NCBI GenBank assembly: GCA_965178125.1
Contig: OZ237771.1
Coordinates: 496,001-560,000, forward strand
Length of the DNA: 64,000 bases
Reading direction: 5' to 3'
Source: Bilabrum cf. latius
Taxonomy: Eukaryota > Bigyra: Bicosoecida > Bigyra > Bicosoecida
The notes under the pieces were generated by a model. That model searched no databases. It saw only the letters and a program-made list of their open reading frames with translations, and was not told the DNA's origin. Position 1 is the stretch's first letter. Each line of letters begins with the position of its first letter. Position numbers and translations under genes: made by a program. Positions 36,411-47,757 of this stretch are shown here, piece after piece.

Positions 36411-39400
36411 ATGTCTAGTAAGCCACGGCGTATGAGCCTTAGGGTTCGCGGCAAAGAGCCCGCGATGGCACCGCCTTCTCCATCAAGGCTGGTGAGGCGG
36501 CATAGGTCAGTATCGCAGACCCCGCAACGAAATACGGCTGCATCCGCTAAGCGACGCCGAAACACTCGGAAGAGTGCGCGGCGAAAGTCAGCAGGAGTGA
36601 GCGGAAATGATTCAGATGAGGCGCTATCGGATACAGACAAGCCAGCTTCTCACGCCGCTCTTGCCGCCATGCGGGAGGGCGACGAGATGATGCGAAGGAG
36701 GAACGATGAATCCGACGAATCGAGTGACGAAGAAACAGATGCCCAGAAACGATCGCCCCCCGTGACACGGAGCGGTAAGGCAACTCGCAGGCAAAGCCGC
36801 ACGGGGCTTCGAACCGGCGATTCCAATGCCCCGCCGTCGACGGGCAGACGAAAGCGAGCAGCCAGTCGAGGTAGAGGCGCCTCTCGCAGTATTGCTCGCA
36901 CGTCTCGCCGGTTCCCATTCGCAGGGGAGGAGGACGGGCTGGCGAGTGATGCCGAGAAGGACGGGGATCAGGATCAAGAGGGGGATCAAGAAGACGAGGA
37001 GGAGGAGGATGAGGTGGGCGGGGCGAACTTGGACAGAGCCGCTGACCGTCTGCGGTCCGTGGCCAAGCAGGGTGTGCGAGCCATCCTGGGTGGGGGCGAG
37101 GAAGAAGAGGAGAAGGACGACGAAGAGGAGGAGGAAAAGCGGGAGGGGGAGGGGAGGGTGGGCCGTCGGCTGAGCCTGGGCGCGCTGGGGATGGGACGAT
37201 CCCCTGGGGGTGTGTCTGGGGGAACAATGAATGGAGGGGATCGCGATGAGGACGACGAGGACGGTGGGTTCGGCGGGGGCTTCGGGGATGCCGACATGGG
37301 CGGGATCGGGGGCGGATTCGAGGACGATGTCGATATCGGGCTGGATCACATAGAGGAAGAGGAGGAGGAGGAGGAGGAGGATGCAGAGAACAAGGAGGAG
37401 GAAAGCGATGGTGATTTCGAAGGGCATAGACATGAAGACGAAGACGGGTACACCGGCACTGACGGCGGCCTGTCCTCGTCCTCATCCTCGTCGTCCTCCT
37501 CAGGCGGACCGGGCACCCCGGAGTCCGGATCGTTTCCCGGCTCCGGATCTAGGGCGCGCATGGGTAGGCGTGGGTCTAGGGTCCGTGTGACGAGTCCCTT
37601 CCGCCAGCCGCTGGTGATCGACGAGGACCACGTGAAGCCGCACAGGAGCATGCTGCAGCGGCTGTGCCTGTGCTGCGGGCAGGCCACGTGCGGTGCCTGT
37701 GGGGGCGCGCTTCGGGAGTGCGGCGGCTCGCTGGCGGGGCTGCGGGGGAGGGACGCAGCGGATCGGCGGCGGAGGTGCGGCGCGTCGTGGGTGCTTCTGG
37801 CCGGGCTGGTGGGGCTCTTGTATGCCGGTCTGGTGCTGTGGCGGGGGGGCACTGTTGGGGGGGAGCTGAGGAGGGCGGGGCAGGCGGCGAGGGGATGGGT
37901 GGGGGTGGGGGGGTCATGGTGGGGAGGGGGTGCAGGAGGGAGCAGCGGAGGGGGAGAGCCCCCCGCATTGGGGGATCTGGAGGGTGATCTGCAGGGGGGG
38001 GATGAGGGGTCAACCGCCATTGGGACCAGCGGGGCCATGCGGCGGCTGGCAGCCCACCAGGAAGCGCTGAGAGAGTGGGTGGGTGCCCAGGTGAATGGGG
38101 CCCTGCAGGAGAACACCCAGCTCAAGGAACAGATCGAAGGCCTCAGGGAGCGAGTGGGCGGGCTTGCCACTGAGCTGGCAGGCGCCAGGGAACAAGCAGA
38201 GGGGGCCAGGGAACAAGCAGAGGGGGCCTCATCCCTGCGCCGCGAGGTGGACGTCCTCAGGAGGGAGCTCGAGGAGGCGCGCACAGAGGCGAAGGGAGCC
38301 AGGGAACAGGCAGAGCTGGCGAGCAGCGCCGGAAAAGAGGCTCTGCAGCTGGCCAAGGGGGCGCACGAGGCCGCTCGCAGTGCCAAAGAGGCGGCAGCGG
38401 CGGCGGCTGCAGCGGGCAGGGAGGGCGGCCAGGAGGGCGGCCAGGAGGGCCAGGGGTAGGGGGGGGCAGTGGATGCTGCGGAGGTGCAGGCCAGTGTGAC
38501 GGAGGCGGTGACTCGCGCTGAGTCAGCCGCGGGGCGGGCTGAGTCGGCAGCGAGTGCCGCCAGCGAGTCGGCCGCTCAGGCAGCCGAGCAAGCAGCAGCT
38601 GGATCCAAGGACAGGGGCAGGGACAGCGGTGCTCCACCGGGTGACCATGAGGCGGAGGGCGCACCGAGTCATGGTGTGACGAGTGAGCAGGTGGCCGAGG
38701 TGCTCGAGGCTGCGGCTGCTGCTGCGGAGAGTGCCCGCTTGGCGCAAGAGGTGGTGGCTCGCCTGGAGCCCCTGGGCGAGGCGGTGGACGGCAAGGCGGA
38801 GAAGGAGCAGGAGCAGGAGGAGGGGGCGCGGGTGGAAGGCCTCTCTGCCCTCGATCTGTGGCTGGAGCTTGCACCCGCCTCCCCGCAGCTGTGGGCCGCC
38901 GGGCTGCGGTCGGCAGGGCTGCTGGACCTATCCCAGGGCTCTGCGGGGGCAGCGCTGGCCAATCGGGAGGCGCTGGTGGAGGCGGGCGAGCGGGCGGGCT
39001 GGGGACTCGGAGCCGGAACGGGGGACGGGGAGGAGGCGGGCGGCGCATGGAATTAGACGGAGATGGGTGTGACGAGTGAGGGCGGTCGGCAGGGCGACTC
39101 GGATCATGCCCGGATCCGCGGTGAGGTGGCCAATGCGGCGCGGGCGGCGAGCGAGGGCGCAGCCGGGGAGGTGCTGCGGGAGGCTGAGGCGGCTGAGAAG
39201 GTGCAGCCCACGACGGTGCGGCAGGGTGTGTGCACTGCCATGGGCTGCATCCCGGAGGTGTTCCCCGTGTCGGCCAAGGGATGTGCCCCCGCGGTGAGGG
39301 AGGGAGCGGCGCGAGCCGCTGCAGCCGCCGCCGCCGCCGCCGCCGAAGCTGCCAAGGGCGGGGGCGGGGCTGAGCTTGCGCGGGCTGCGGAGGCGGCAGC

Positions 39401-40031
39401 AGCGGCCGCTCGAGAGGCTGCTTCTGCTGCGGCTGCCTGCACTCGGGGGCAAGAGTCCCTGCGGGGCGCGGCCAGGGAGGCGGCGCTGGCAACCGGTCCC
39501 GAAGCGGCGCTGCTGGGGCGGTCGGACGGCGGGCCTGCGGTGCCCGTGTGGTGCGGGGCAGCGGGTCCGGGGGGCGCGCTGGAGGTCGGTGTGAGGTTGG
39601 CGGGTGCATCGCATGGTGGTGTGCCGGGTCTGGCCGTGGTGCTGCCCGCCCCCATGGTGGGGTCGGGGGTCGAGTCGGGGGTCCCCTCGAGGCTCGAGCT
39701 GCTGGAGGGGCCCGGGGGGAGGGCGGTTGCAACCGCTAATGTGGAGGTGGGGCGTGTCGTAGGTGCTGCAGCGGTGCTGGTGAGGAGGGTGCAGGGAACG
39801 GAGGTGCATGGCGAGGCTGCGGCGGGTGCGGGCGGTGGCGAGGCGTGGCTGCGAGCGTGGGCGAGAGGAGGGGCAGGGGCGAGGGTGTGCCTCGGGCGGG
39901 TGTCGGTGCTGCAGGTGCGAGAAGAAGAGCAGGGGTCGGTCAGTGGTGAGGCATCAAGGGGCCCGATCGGAGTTGCGGTGCGTTCTTGGGCGGACGGAGC
40001 CGCAGTAGATGGAGAGGCTGAGGGTGCCTGA
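36411..40031 (+). CDS. Membrane-anchored coiled-coil protein, possibly SUN-domain-like
   Basis: The frame runs from ATG 36411 through TAG at 38457 and 39054 to TGA 40029-40031, giving 1,206 residues. It has a basic, Arg/Lys-rich N terminus (RRHRSVSQTPQR, KRRRNTRKSARRKS), acidic tracts, one GGFGGGFGDADMGGIGGGFE module and a Cys-rich patch (LCLCCGQATCGACGG). A single membrane segment follows (WVLLAGLVGLLYAGLVLW, about residue 465), then long Ala/Glu coiled coil (about residues 540-690). The C-terminal part (VPVWCGAAGPGGALEVGVRL...LELLEG) faintly resembles the start of a SUN domain. Nucleoplasmic basic head, one TM, coiled coil and C-terminal beta domain is the SUN-protein plan, which would place it in the inner nuclear membrane. 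That assignment is inference, and the domain match is weak. Confidence 0.65.
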
Positions 40032-40471
40032 GGTGGCGGCATTTGAGAGCTGGGCGGCGGCATGCGGTGTGTAACGGGACGCAATGTAGTTTGGCTGTTG
40101 CAATTATTACAGTTGAACATAAGTTTGCAGTCAGTTTGCGTGTGTGTGTTACTCGTCACATGGATCCCTCGATCGCGGCGATCCAAAACACGTGCATGCG
40201 ACCAGCAGAGCGCAATACAAGGTCACATCAAGGAAAATACTTCATGAGGGCTGTTTCCAACCAATGTTCACGCAGATTAGGAACACAATCGGGCCGGAGA
40301 CTACGCTCTAGATTGCAGACTTTGGTCCAAGTTCCACGTCACCATAGAATACTTGCCGCTAAGTCATTCATGTCAGCATTAATGCAGCCGCGCAAGCAGG
40401 TCTATCTACAACGAATCGTAGTGTCCATGTCTCAGTCCGGGGTTTCCCTATATTTCTTTCTTGATTCGCAG
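40032..40471. other. Spacer with candidate first exon of the MMAA gene
   Basis: An open stretch starting at ATG 40225 (MRAVSNQCSRRLGTQSGRRL) is Arg/Ser-rich and acid-poor, like a mitochondrial presequence. It lies upstream of a good acceptor (ttcttgattcgcag, ending at 40471). I could not find a donor in matching phase, so it is not annotated as an exon. A TGTAA lies at about 40070, about 40 bp after the preceding stop codon. Confidence 0.35.
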
Positions 40472-42253
40472 CAGGCGTGAGGCAGGAGCAGCTGCAAGGC
40501 AAGGTGCGAGCACACGAGAAGCACTCGATGCTGAGGTTCCACCACCGAGCAGTCCAGTGTATGATGCGGATGCAGAGATGTGGCCGAGAACCTAGAAGCT
40601 TGCTGACGGGCTTTTGTCGGGGAACCGTTCGAGCTTGTCGAAGGCAATCACTTTGAGTGAGGCAAGCGAAAACCGCTCCAAAGCACATGAGAGTGAATGA
40701 GCCTATGAATCAAAGGACATATATTGTTTATATGTACGCATCCCATTTCATGAGCTGCCTTCGCAGTCGAAAGCAGCAGACCGGATCACAGGCGGCAGGC
40801 AGAGCTGCTGCTAGACGCCGTGCTCGCTCGCAGACGGGAGGGCGGGCACGGGGCGGGGGTGCAATCGGACCAGCGAACGTTCGTGGGATCCTCGATGGTC
40901 CCTGATCCGCTGCTAGACCCGGCTCTGTACCCGCCTCCTCCTCGAGCCCCCGCCTCGCTGCCCACGCTTCGAGTGGGCGTGGCCGGGCCCCCTGGTGCGG
41001 GCAAGAGCACGCTCATCGAGGCCCTTGGGATGTTCCTGGTGGCCTCTGGGCACAAGGTGGCGGTGCTGGCGGTGGATCCCTCTAGTTCCATGACGGGGGG
41101 CAGCATCCTGGGGGACAAGACGAGGATGGCAGAGCTGAGCAGACACCCGCGGGCCTTCGTGCGGCCCTCCCCCACGAGGGGGGCACTGGGGGGGGTGGCC
41201 GAGCACACGAACGATGTGGTGCTGCTGTGCGAGGGGGCGGGGCACGACGTGGTGCTGGTGGAGACCGTGGGGGTGGGCTAGTCGGAGGTGGCGGTGGATG
41301 GCGCGGTGGATTGCACGGTGCTGGTGCTGCCCCCAGGGGGGGGGGACGAGCTGCAGGGGGTCAAGAAGGGGATCATGGAGGTGGCGGACATTTGCGTGGT
41401 CAACAAGGCGGACGGAGATTTGGCCAGACCGGCGCGGCATGCGGCGGCCGAGGTGCGCCGTGCCCTGCAGCTGGTGCGCTGGAAGCACGGGATGGCCTGG
41501 CAGCCCCCGGTGCAGCGCGCCTCGGCTGCGGAGTGCAGGGGCATCCGGGGGTTGTGGCAGACCGTGCTGCGGCTGAGGGGGCAGTGCGAGGAGGGTTGCA
41601 GGGGGGCAGCGGCGGAGGGTGTGTGGCAGGAGTGGGAGGAGGGACAAAGGGAGTGGGCAAAGGGGATGCTGCAAGGAGCGAGGGAGGCGTGGGAGGAGAG
41701 GCAGGCAGCGGAACAGGGGCAAGGCCGTGGGAAGAGCTCCGCGGCATGGCTTGAGTCCAGGTGGAGGACCCACGGGGAGCTCATGAAAGTTCTCTAGAAG
41801 GATTTACCCCTCGGTGGGGAGGGCGAGGGCGAGGTCGATGGACAGGAGGGTGGGGGCGGGGGCGAGAAGCATCGGGGAGAGTCTGCTGCTAGGGACGAAA
41901 TCGAGGAGGAGAGGAAGAGGCATTTGACGAGGAGGCTGCAGGACCCCCATGCAAATTGGGAGTCGGAGGGTGGGCGCGGGGGGCCGGTGAAGGGGCTGCT
42001 TTCACAGCGGCGCGCACAGCAGGGGCTCCACTGGATGTGGGCGCAGGCCGAGGCTCAGCTGGTGGGGCTGCTGCGGGGGTGCGAGGGAGCGCGTGGGCGT
42101 GCCACCGAGCTGGCGGAGGGAGTGGGGGCGGGCCGCATGGCACCGCGGAGGGCGGGTCACGAAGTGGTGCGGGCTTTCTTGTGGCAGGAAGCATAGGAGG
42201 AGGACAGGGAGATGCAGACGCGTGCCCGTGGGGGGGGAGGTGGGAGGAGATGA
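40472..42253 (+). CDS. MMAA: Methylmalonyl-CoA mutase G-protein chaperone (MMAA/MeaB/ArgK family)
   Basis: An exon at 40472-40656 ends [14 protein letters not shown]. After an intron (40657-40766) the next exon opens [19 protein letters not shown], exactly the family's N-terminal helix block. The G domain follows: [19 protein letters not shown] (Walker A), [59 protein letters not shown], then TAG (41279-41281) at the invariant Gln of VGVGQSE, then [16 protein letters not shown] and VVNKADGD (NKxD). The C-terminal dimerisation arm includes [11 protein letters not shown]. TAGs also occur at 41795-41797 and 42194-42196; the stop is TGA 42251-42253. The protein loads adenosylcobalamin onto, and protects, methylmalonyl-CoA mutase in mitochondria. 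The first exon with the start codon is unresolved. Confidence 0.92.
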
Positions 42254-42385
42254 GGGGCGGTGGTGCGCGTGCTTGTTCCCGGCGAGCTTCTCAGCTCTCT
42301 TTCGTGAAACCATGGGAGGAGATGAGGGGCGGTGGTGCGCGTGCTTGTTCCCGGCGAGCTTCTCAGCTCTCTTTCGTGAAACCAT
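42242..42385 (+). repeat. 72-bp direct duplication at the end of the MMAA gene
   Basis: Two adjacent, essentially identical copies of a 72-bp unit beginning gggaggagatgaggggcgg lie at about 42242-42313 and 42314-42385. The first copy contains the MMAA stop codon; the second is in the 3' region. Confidence 0.9.
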
Positions 42386-42945
42386 CGGATATGATATGCG
42401 GCGTACTATTCGTATCTAGCATTCACGAGAACGCCCCAGATCTCACTGGGGCCAAATCAATCCCCAGATTGTTCCAGACTTCCCCTGGAAGGTGCCCCTC
42501 CGATGCCTTGCATCAACCGCGATCTAAGCATTAGCTGCAGCACACAACCCTCGTCATGTTCAAACGGCTTGCGATATTGGCTCAACCTATTCGACTCTAT
42601 CGGGTCATTCAGACCAGTGCGGGCTAACTAGCATCCCAAGTATCGTCCCAAGCATGCCATCGGTGCCTCATCGGAGCCATGCTAGACCGGAGAGTTCATC
42701 ACACATGAGCCTGGTGTGTCAGATCACCCTCAAATGACCACTATACCGGCATACGCATCATATGCCAGTGGTAGTGGTTCTCGTTCAGGCCTCCTGTACC
42801 GCGGCTAGACTTGCAGCATTCGTCTCGCACCACCACGGCCTAGCAGCGGTAGTACTTTGACAATGAACATTCAATTCTTTTCTAGGGTGGGGAGACGCAT
42901 TTGTTCTACATCTTCCGAATCAAGTAGCAAAGATCGCTAGAAGAT
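42386..42945. other. Intergenic spacer between convergent MMAA and RIIa genes
   Basis: I see no coding frame, RNA gene or repeat. Composition is less GC-rich than the genes. It probably holds the 3' UTRs of MMAA (plus) and the small RIIa gene (minus). Confidence 0.5.
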
Positions 42946-43200
42946 TCAGTCGCCCTTTGCTGCAGCCTTGGCACCAGTAATGCTCAGCACGTACTATCTA
43001 GCAAATTTAACTGGATCGTCAGGCTTTTCCCTTAGGATTGCGGCAACGAGATCTTGCATAAGGCGACCTGCGTCAGGATGGGATCGCATGTAGGCCTCAG
43101 CCTCCTACCTTGCTGCTTCCACAGCATCAATTTGCTATGGCTCGCTCGACGAAGCAGCAACTGCCTATTCAGCTGGTGCTTTTGATCCAGAGGCTGCCAT
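42946..43200 (-). CDS. Small RIIa (dimerisation/docking) domain protein
   Basis: A single exon from ATG 43200 to TGA 42946-42948 encodes 84 residues and contains four TAG codons, so it is invisible to a standard-code ORF scan. After a short Ala/Ser/Glu head, the sequence YMRSHPDAGRLMQDL, then VAAILREKPDDPVKFAR, then a TAG-coded residue and YV, matches the RIIa fold (usual form: L..HPEL..LLQDLL.AlL.EKPEDP..FA.eYF). RIIa/DPY-30-like domains are helix-turn-helix dimers that dock amphipathic helices. Small single-domain versions are common in ciliated eukaryotes, so a ciliary role is possible but inferred. The next gene opens on the other strand within about 80 bp, implying a shared promoter. Confidence 0.82.
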
Positions 43201-43278
43201 GACGAGCCGCCACGAGAAAGACAGGTGACAATGGTCGCGCGATCAACGGATCAACAAAGTACACTATACATTCAAATG

Positions 43279-46200
43279 AAATAAGATTTTGTATGCGTGC
43301 TCGCCTCCATTTTCTTTTGGAGTTGGACCGCCGAAGGGCGCTCCTCTCTTCTTGAAAATCCTTTAGACATCTTCAGTATTGACGGGAGTTTGTCATCGCA
43401 ACCAGCACAGTGCCCCTCACGGAGTACGAGTGCGAAAGGCAACGCTTCTGGCAGAGTCGCAAGCTGGCACTATTGCGAGACAGTCAAGGAAATGGATCAT
43501 ACCAAGGGTAAACAAGCTATAGATAGTATGCATGATAGAGCACGGTCAGTGTATGACAAGCTCAAGGGTCAGGAGGGCGGGAGGGGAAGCGACAGGTGCC
43601 TACTCGTTGCGTTTGCGTGGGACCTGGTCGCTGATTGGATTGTGCGTGCAAGCCTTGCAACCGTGAGCGCTACTGCCCCACAGTTGCCACTAGAAAGCAT
43701 GATACAACTACCCGAGGGGACTGGTGGCCTTGAGTCGGTTGCGGGTGTTGCTTAGCAGATGGGACTAGACGTTGTGCTTAACGGCGCGGACCCTGAGCAG
43801 AGCGCTGGGGCGAGCGGGAACGGAGTCAAGGCATGCCTCTGCGATCTGTGTGTGATCTTACTCTCCAGCAAATGGAAAGCTGGTGGAACACCTGAGACTA
43901 GCAGCAGCGCCCACCAGCGCGTGCTGACACGCCCGGACCTGCTTGCAACTGTCTACAGGTCCGGTGCAAAGTCTGGTAGAGGCCCGACCAGTGCGGAAGC
44001 TTTACCAACTAATGATACACAGCGGTATAATGCACTCGCGCTTCGCTGGGCCCTGCGTCAAGCCTGTGAATCCAGTGCGGCCGTTGATCATGCGCCGCAC
44101 CCGGAACACTATTCACCCGACTGGGATGATGGCCTGCATTTGACCAGAAATGTGCTGCCGGATATGTGCACCCTCGCGGGACTGATGGCAGGCCCCGATG
44201 CTCCCAGCTGGGTCCACACGCATTGCCCCTCTGCCGCCCTCCGCGCTGCCATGGGTGCCGTGCGAGACACGGCCCGCTCGCTTGTGCGGGCCGTGCTGCG
44301 GCCCTCGAGGCACAGACCGGGGACCAACCCGGGGGAATTCGTGGTGATGCACCCAGTGCTGCGGTTCTTGCGACTGCAGTGGCACGTCGCAGCGGGCTCC
44401 GTCCCGGCTGCGGGGCACGCCCCCCCCGGGTCGGGGGCTCCCGCGGCAGGAAGCGGCCCTGCACACGCCCTGCCGCTGCGCTACACGCACAGCTCCGTGG
44501 CCCGGCGCGGCCTCGCGTTCACGCTGCTGAGCCACCTCGCGTACGATGGGGTGCGGGAGGCTCCTTCTGCCATGGTGGTGGAGCGGGCGCTGCTGTCGCT
44601 GAGAGACTTCGAGACGGGGGCGCAGCAGCTGGCGGGGGCGGCGAGGGACCTGGCCGGGGTGGGGGTGGGCGCGGTGGCAGGGAGTGGGAGTGGTGCAGGC
44701 AGTGGGCACGGAGGAGATGGGTGGTATGGGGGCAAGAGGGGGAGGGCGCTCCCCCTGCCTCGCCATGCGGTGTACCGACGGGCAGTGGCCGTCAGGCAGC
44801 TGCTCACTGAGGCAGACTCTGCGCTTAAGGGAGCTGCAGGGGGAGGGGAGGTCGGGGGCATTGCACGTGCGGGGGCAGGGGGCCGCCGACGGTCTAGTGG
44901 CGGGGCCAGGACTAGGGGCGCGCGCGGGAAGGGCAGGGGCAAGGGCAAGGCGCCCAAGCCAGAGGGGCCGCAGGGTGGTGGACCGAAAGGAGCCACCCAA
45001 GGTGCATTGAACTGTGATGCTGGAAAGGGCGGCCAGTCCTCCGGTGGTGCTGATGCCAAGCCCGGCCCTCTGGGAGGCGGAGCGGCGGCAGAGCTCTCCA
45101 GTCGACTGGCCCAGGTGGCGCATGCCCATGAATAGAGAGGGATCCTCCAAGTGCTAGAGCAGCCGTTTCATGTCATGGCTGCTGGGGACGGGGGGGCGGT
45201 GCTGCGCTCGCAGGCCCGTGGGCTCGAGGACGGGTCCATCGGCTTCGGGGCCGGGCTCGACGCGGCCACATTGCTGGTGCTTTCTGCTGTGCTCGTGCGG
45301 GAGCTCGGGTCGCAGGGCAAGCAGGCACCCGGCAAGGGCAAGCATGGGAGCAGCTCTGGAGCCAACGCGAGCTCCGGGGCGCGGGACCGAGGCAGGCGAA
45401 GCAAGCCTGCGGGATAGGGGCAGGAAACACACGGAGAGCAAGCGAAGGGCGGGCGGCGCTCGCGGCGAAGCAAGCCGAGGGCCAGGGACCGGGATAGGGG
45501 CAGGGACGCTGCAGGATCGAAGGGCTGTGAAACTGATGGCCGTGCGGCAGGCGGCAGGCAGCAGACCGCAACTTGGCGCTTGGAGCGCTCGTTCCTGCTC
45601 GAGGTCCTGCTCATGGGTCCCTTGGAGCCGTGGGCACCTGGAACTGGAGCCGTCACCACCGGCGGAATGCCGCGGGTAGGCCCTGGCTCTCTCTCTGCTG
45701 CTCTTCATGCTTCCCATCTGTCGAGGCTGGTATCGCTGCTGTGGCCCTTGTCCCGAGGCCAGACTCCCATGACCATGGAGGCTCTGTTGAGTATCGCGCG
45801 GGACAAGAGCAAGAGCACTCCCGTGGGCAGATCGCCGGGCCAGGGGGCATGGCGCGCGGGCGGTCCTTGCGGCTCTGGTGGCGAGGCACTGCCAGTGGCA
45901 GAAACGGCAAGACCTCTGCCTGGGGCACAGGCTGGCGCTCACAGCAATGGTGGCACGTGGCGCATGCTCCGGCAACGGCTGCAGGAAGGCGAGGCCATGC
46001 TTGGTGCAGGCTCTGCCGTGCAGGGGCGAGTGCGGGAGATCGTGGCCGCCATGTCTGGGGCCCTGCGTGCAGGGGATGACACTGGGATCGTGGCTGCTGC
46101 TGTAGACACTATTCTTTGTCAGCGACTGGAGCTTGTAAGGGAGCCGCAAGTACCTGAAATACCGGCAGGTAGCTTTGCGAGCCTCCTTGGTGCACATGCA

Positions 46201-47757
46201 GGGCTCATGGAGCCTTCTCGTCTGCTTGACCTTTTCATGGCTGACTGGATCCAGATGACTCCCACGGTGAGTCTGAGGAAAAAACCATCAGGCGAGGTTG
46301 CAGGTACAGGTGGCTCTAAGAGTCAGGTGGGGTAGGTACCGGTCACCAAGCAAGCCGAGGAACCGCCCGTCCGGTAGCGACAGCAGGCTGGCGCACAGGT
46401 TGGCCATGCTGGCGCTCAGCCAGGACAGAATCTGCCACACTCCAGGGGGGTGCAGGGCTCCTCACAGGGACTAGCACATCGTGAGGCGGGCTCAGGCACT
46501 GCCTCTGCCGGATTTGCTCCCGAACAGGCCTCGGTACCTGGTACTGACAGGGAGGCATCAGTACGCGCTATGCGCCGCGCTCAAGGGCTGTCTCTACGGC
46601 AGGCTGTAGAGCAAAGTGCAGATTCGACAGGGTTTGGCCCAGCGCTAGCGACTGACTCTACCGTGTTCTCCAGCGAACTCGCGGGGGCCCTCCCCAGCAC
46701 GACCTCCGGGAGCATCCTGGGCAAGTATCCGTACGAGGCAGACGAGCAGGGCGCACAGCAACCGCATGGCAGTAGTGGTGGAGCAGTAAGCTACGGCTGG
46801 CAGAGTCGCGCGCCTTCCCGTCTCGGGGAGCCATCGGCCCGCTGGCCACCGGTCGCTGGCGGGAGCTTGCCGCCCGCGGCAGGTCTGCATGCCCCTCGTG
46901 CTGGCCTTGAACTCGGCAGGCAGGGGGCAGGAACCAGCGAGCTGAAGTATACGGGTTTGGGCTAGGGTTCGGGCTTCGGGTGGCAGGGGTCCCAAGCCAG
47001 GATCCAGCCCGGTGTGTAGTCCTTGCCCGTTCCAAATTCTCCGTTGCTCCCCCGAGCGACCGGGACCATGGTCCTTCCCCCGCCCGGACTGGGGCAGGGG
47101 CAAACAGGCGCGGGCTCCGGCTAGATCGCCGGAAGCATGTCATTGCCTGTGCCACACGCGGGCGCGGGGCCATTCCCGATGGGAGGAGAGGGAACACGCC
47201 CCCAGGTACTAGGAGGGACAGGAACAGGAACAGGAACAGGAATAGGGGCAGGCGGCGGAGTAAGTCGGCCGCAGGGAGAGCACACTTCGATGGATTTCGC
47301 TATATTCCAGGCTGACTAGTCATTGACCGGGCGTGTTGCAGCGACTAAGCACGCCGGCATGCATGCATCTGCACCTGCACCTGCGCCTGCGCCTGCACCT
47401 GCGCCTGCACCTGCGCCTGCATCTGCACCTGTCGGGCTTGGGCTCGGGCTGCCTGTGGGCCCTGCTCACGGCCCTTGTCATGCAGCCTTTCTAATGCCGC
47501 AGCAACCGCTGCAGCAAGCCGACTGGAGGCAGATGTACGGTGGGCAGAGTCAGGTCACCACGGAGCAGATATCGGGTGCATCGACCAGCAGCGCCCCCAC
47601 AGCAGGCAATATGGAGGCTGCTGGTGCTGCTGGTGCTGCTGATTCCAGTACCGGTGCTGGTGCTTGTGCTGATCAACCACCTGGCGCCGCAGGGGCCACG
47701 CACAATTCTATGTTCGGCCTCGGTATGGAAGGCCCATCAGCTGACTGGTTACAGTGA
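43279..47757 (+). CDS. Giant Ala/Gly/Gln-rich protein of unknown function (5' end unresolved)
   Basis: A single frame reads from about 43279 to TGA 47755-47757 through at least nine TAGs (43753, 45133, 45415, 46333, 46963, 47317 among them), about 1,490 codons. The N-terminal 450 residues are partly globular (CLLVAFAWDLVADWIVRASL, YNALALRWALRQACESSAAV, LRYTHSSVARRGLAFTLLSH). The C-terminal half is Gly/Gln/Pro-rich with Ala-Pro and Gly-Thr runs. Low-complexity Gln-rich tails are frequent in transcription coactivators, but I do not recognise the family. The first ~200 bp may be wrong: another frame at 43390-43510 (TEYECERQRFWQSRKLALLR, followed by GTAAAC) also looks coding, so one or more 5' introns are likely. 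Confidence 0.6.

Noticed and set aside
40043-40480. First exon of MMAA starting at 40043 or 40225
   Set aside because: Composition suits a presequence, but no donor in the right phase was found, so it is mentioned only as a candidate.
43297-45135. Mediator MED12-like identity for the giant protein
   Set aside because: Only the Gln-rich tail and size suggest it; no recognisable MED12 motif could be aligned.
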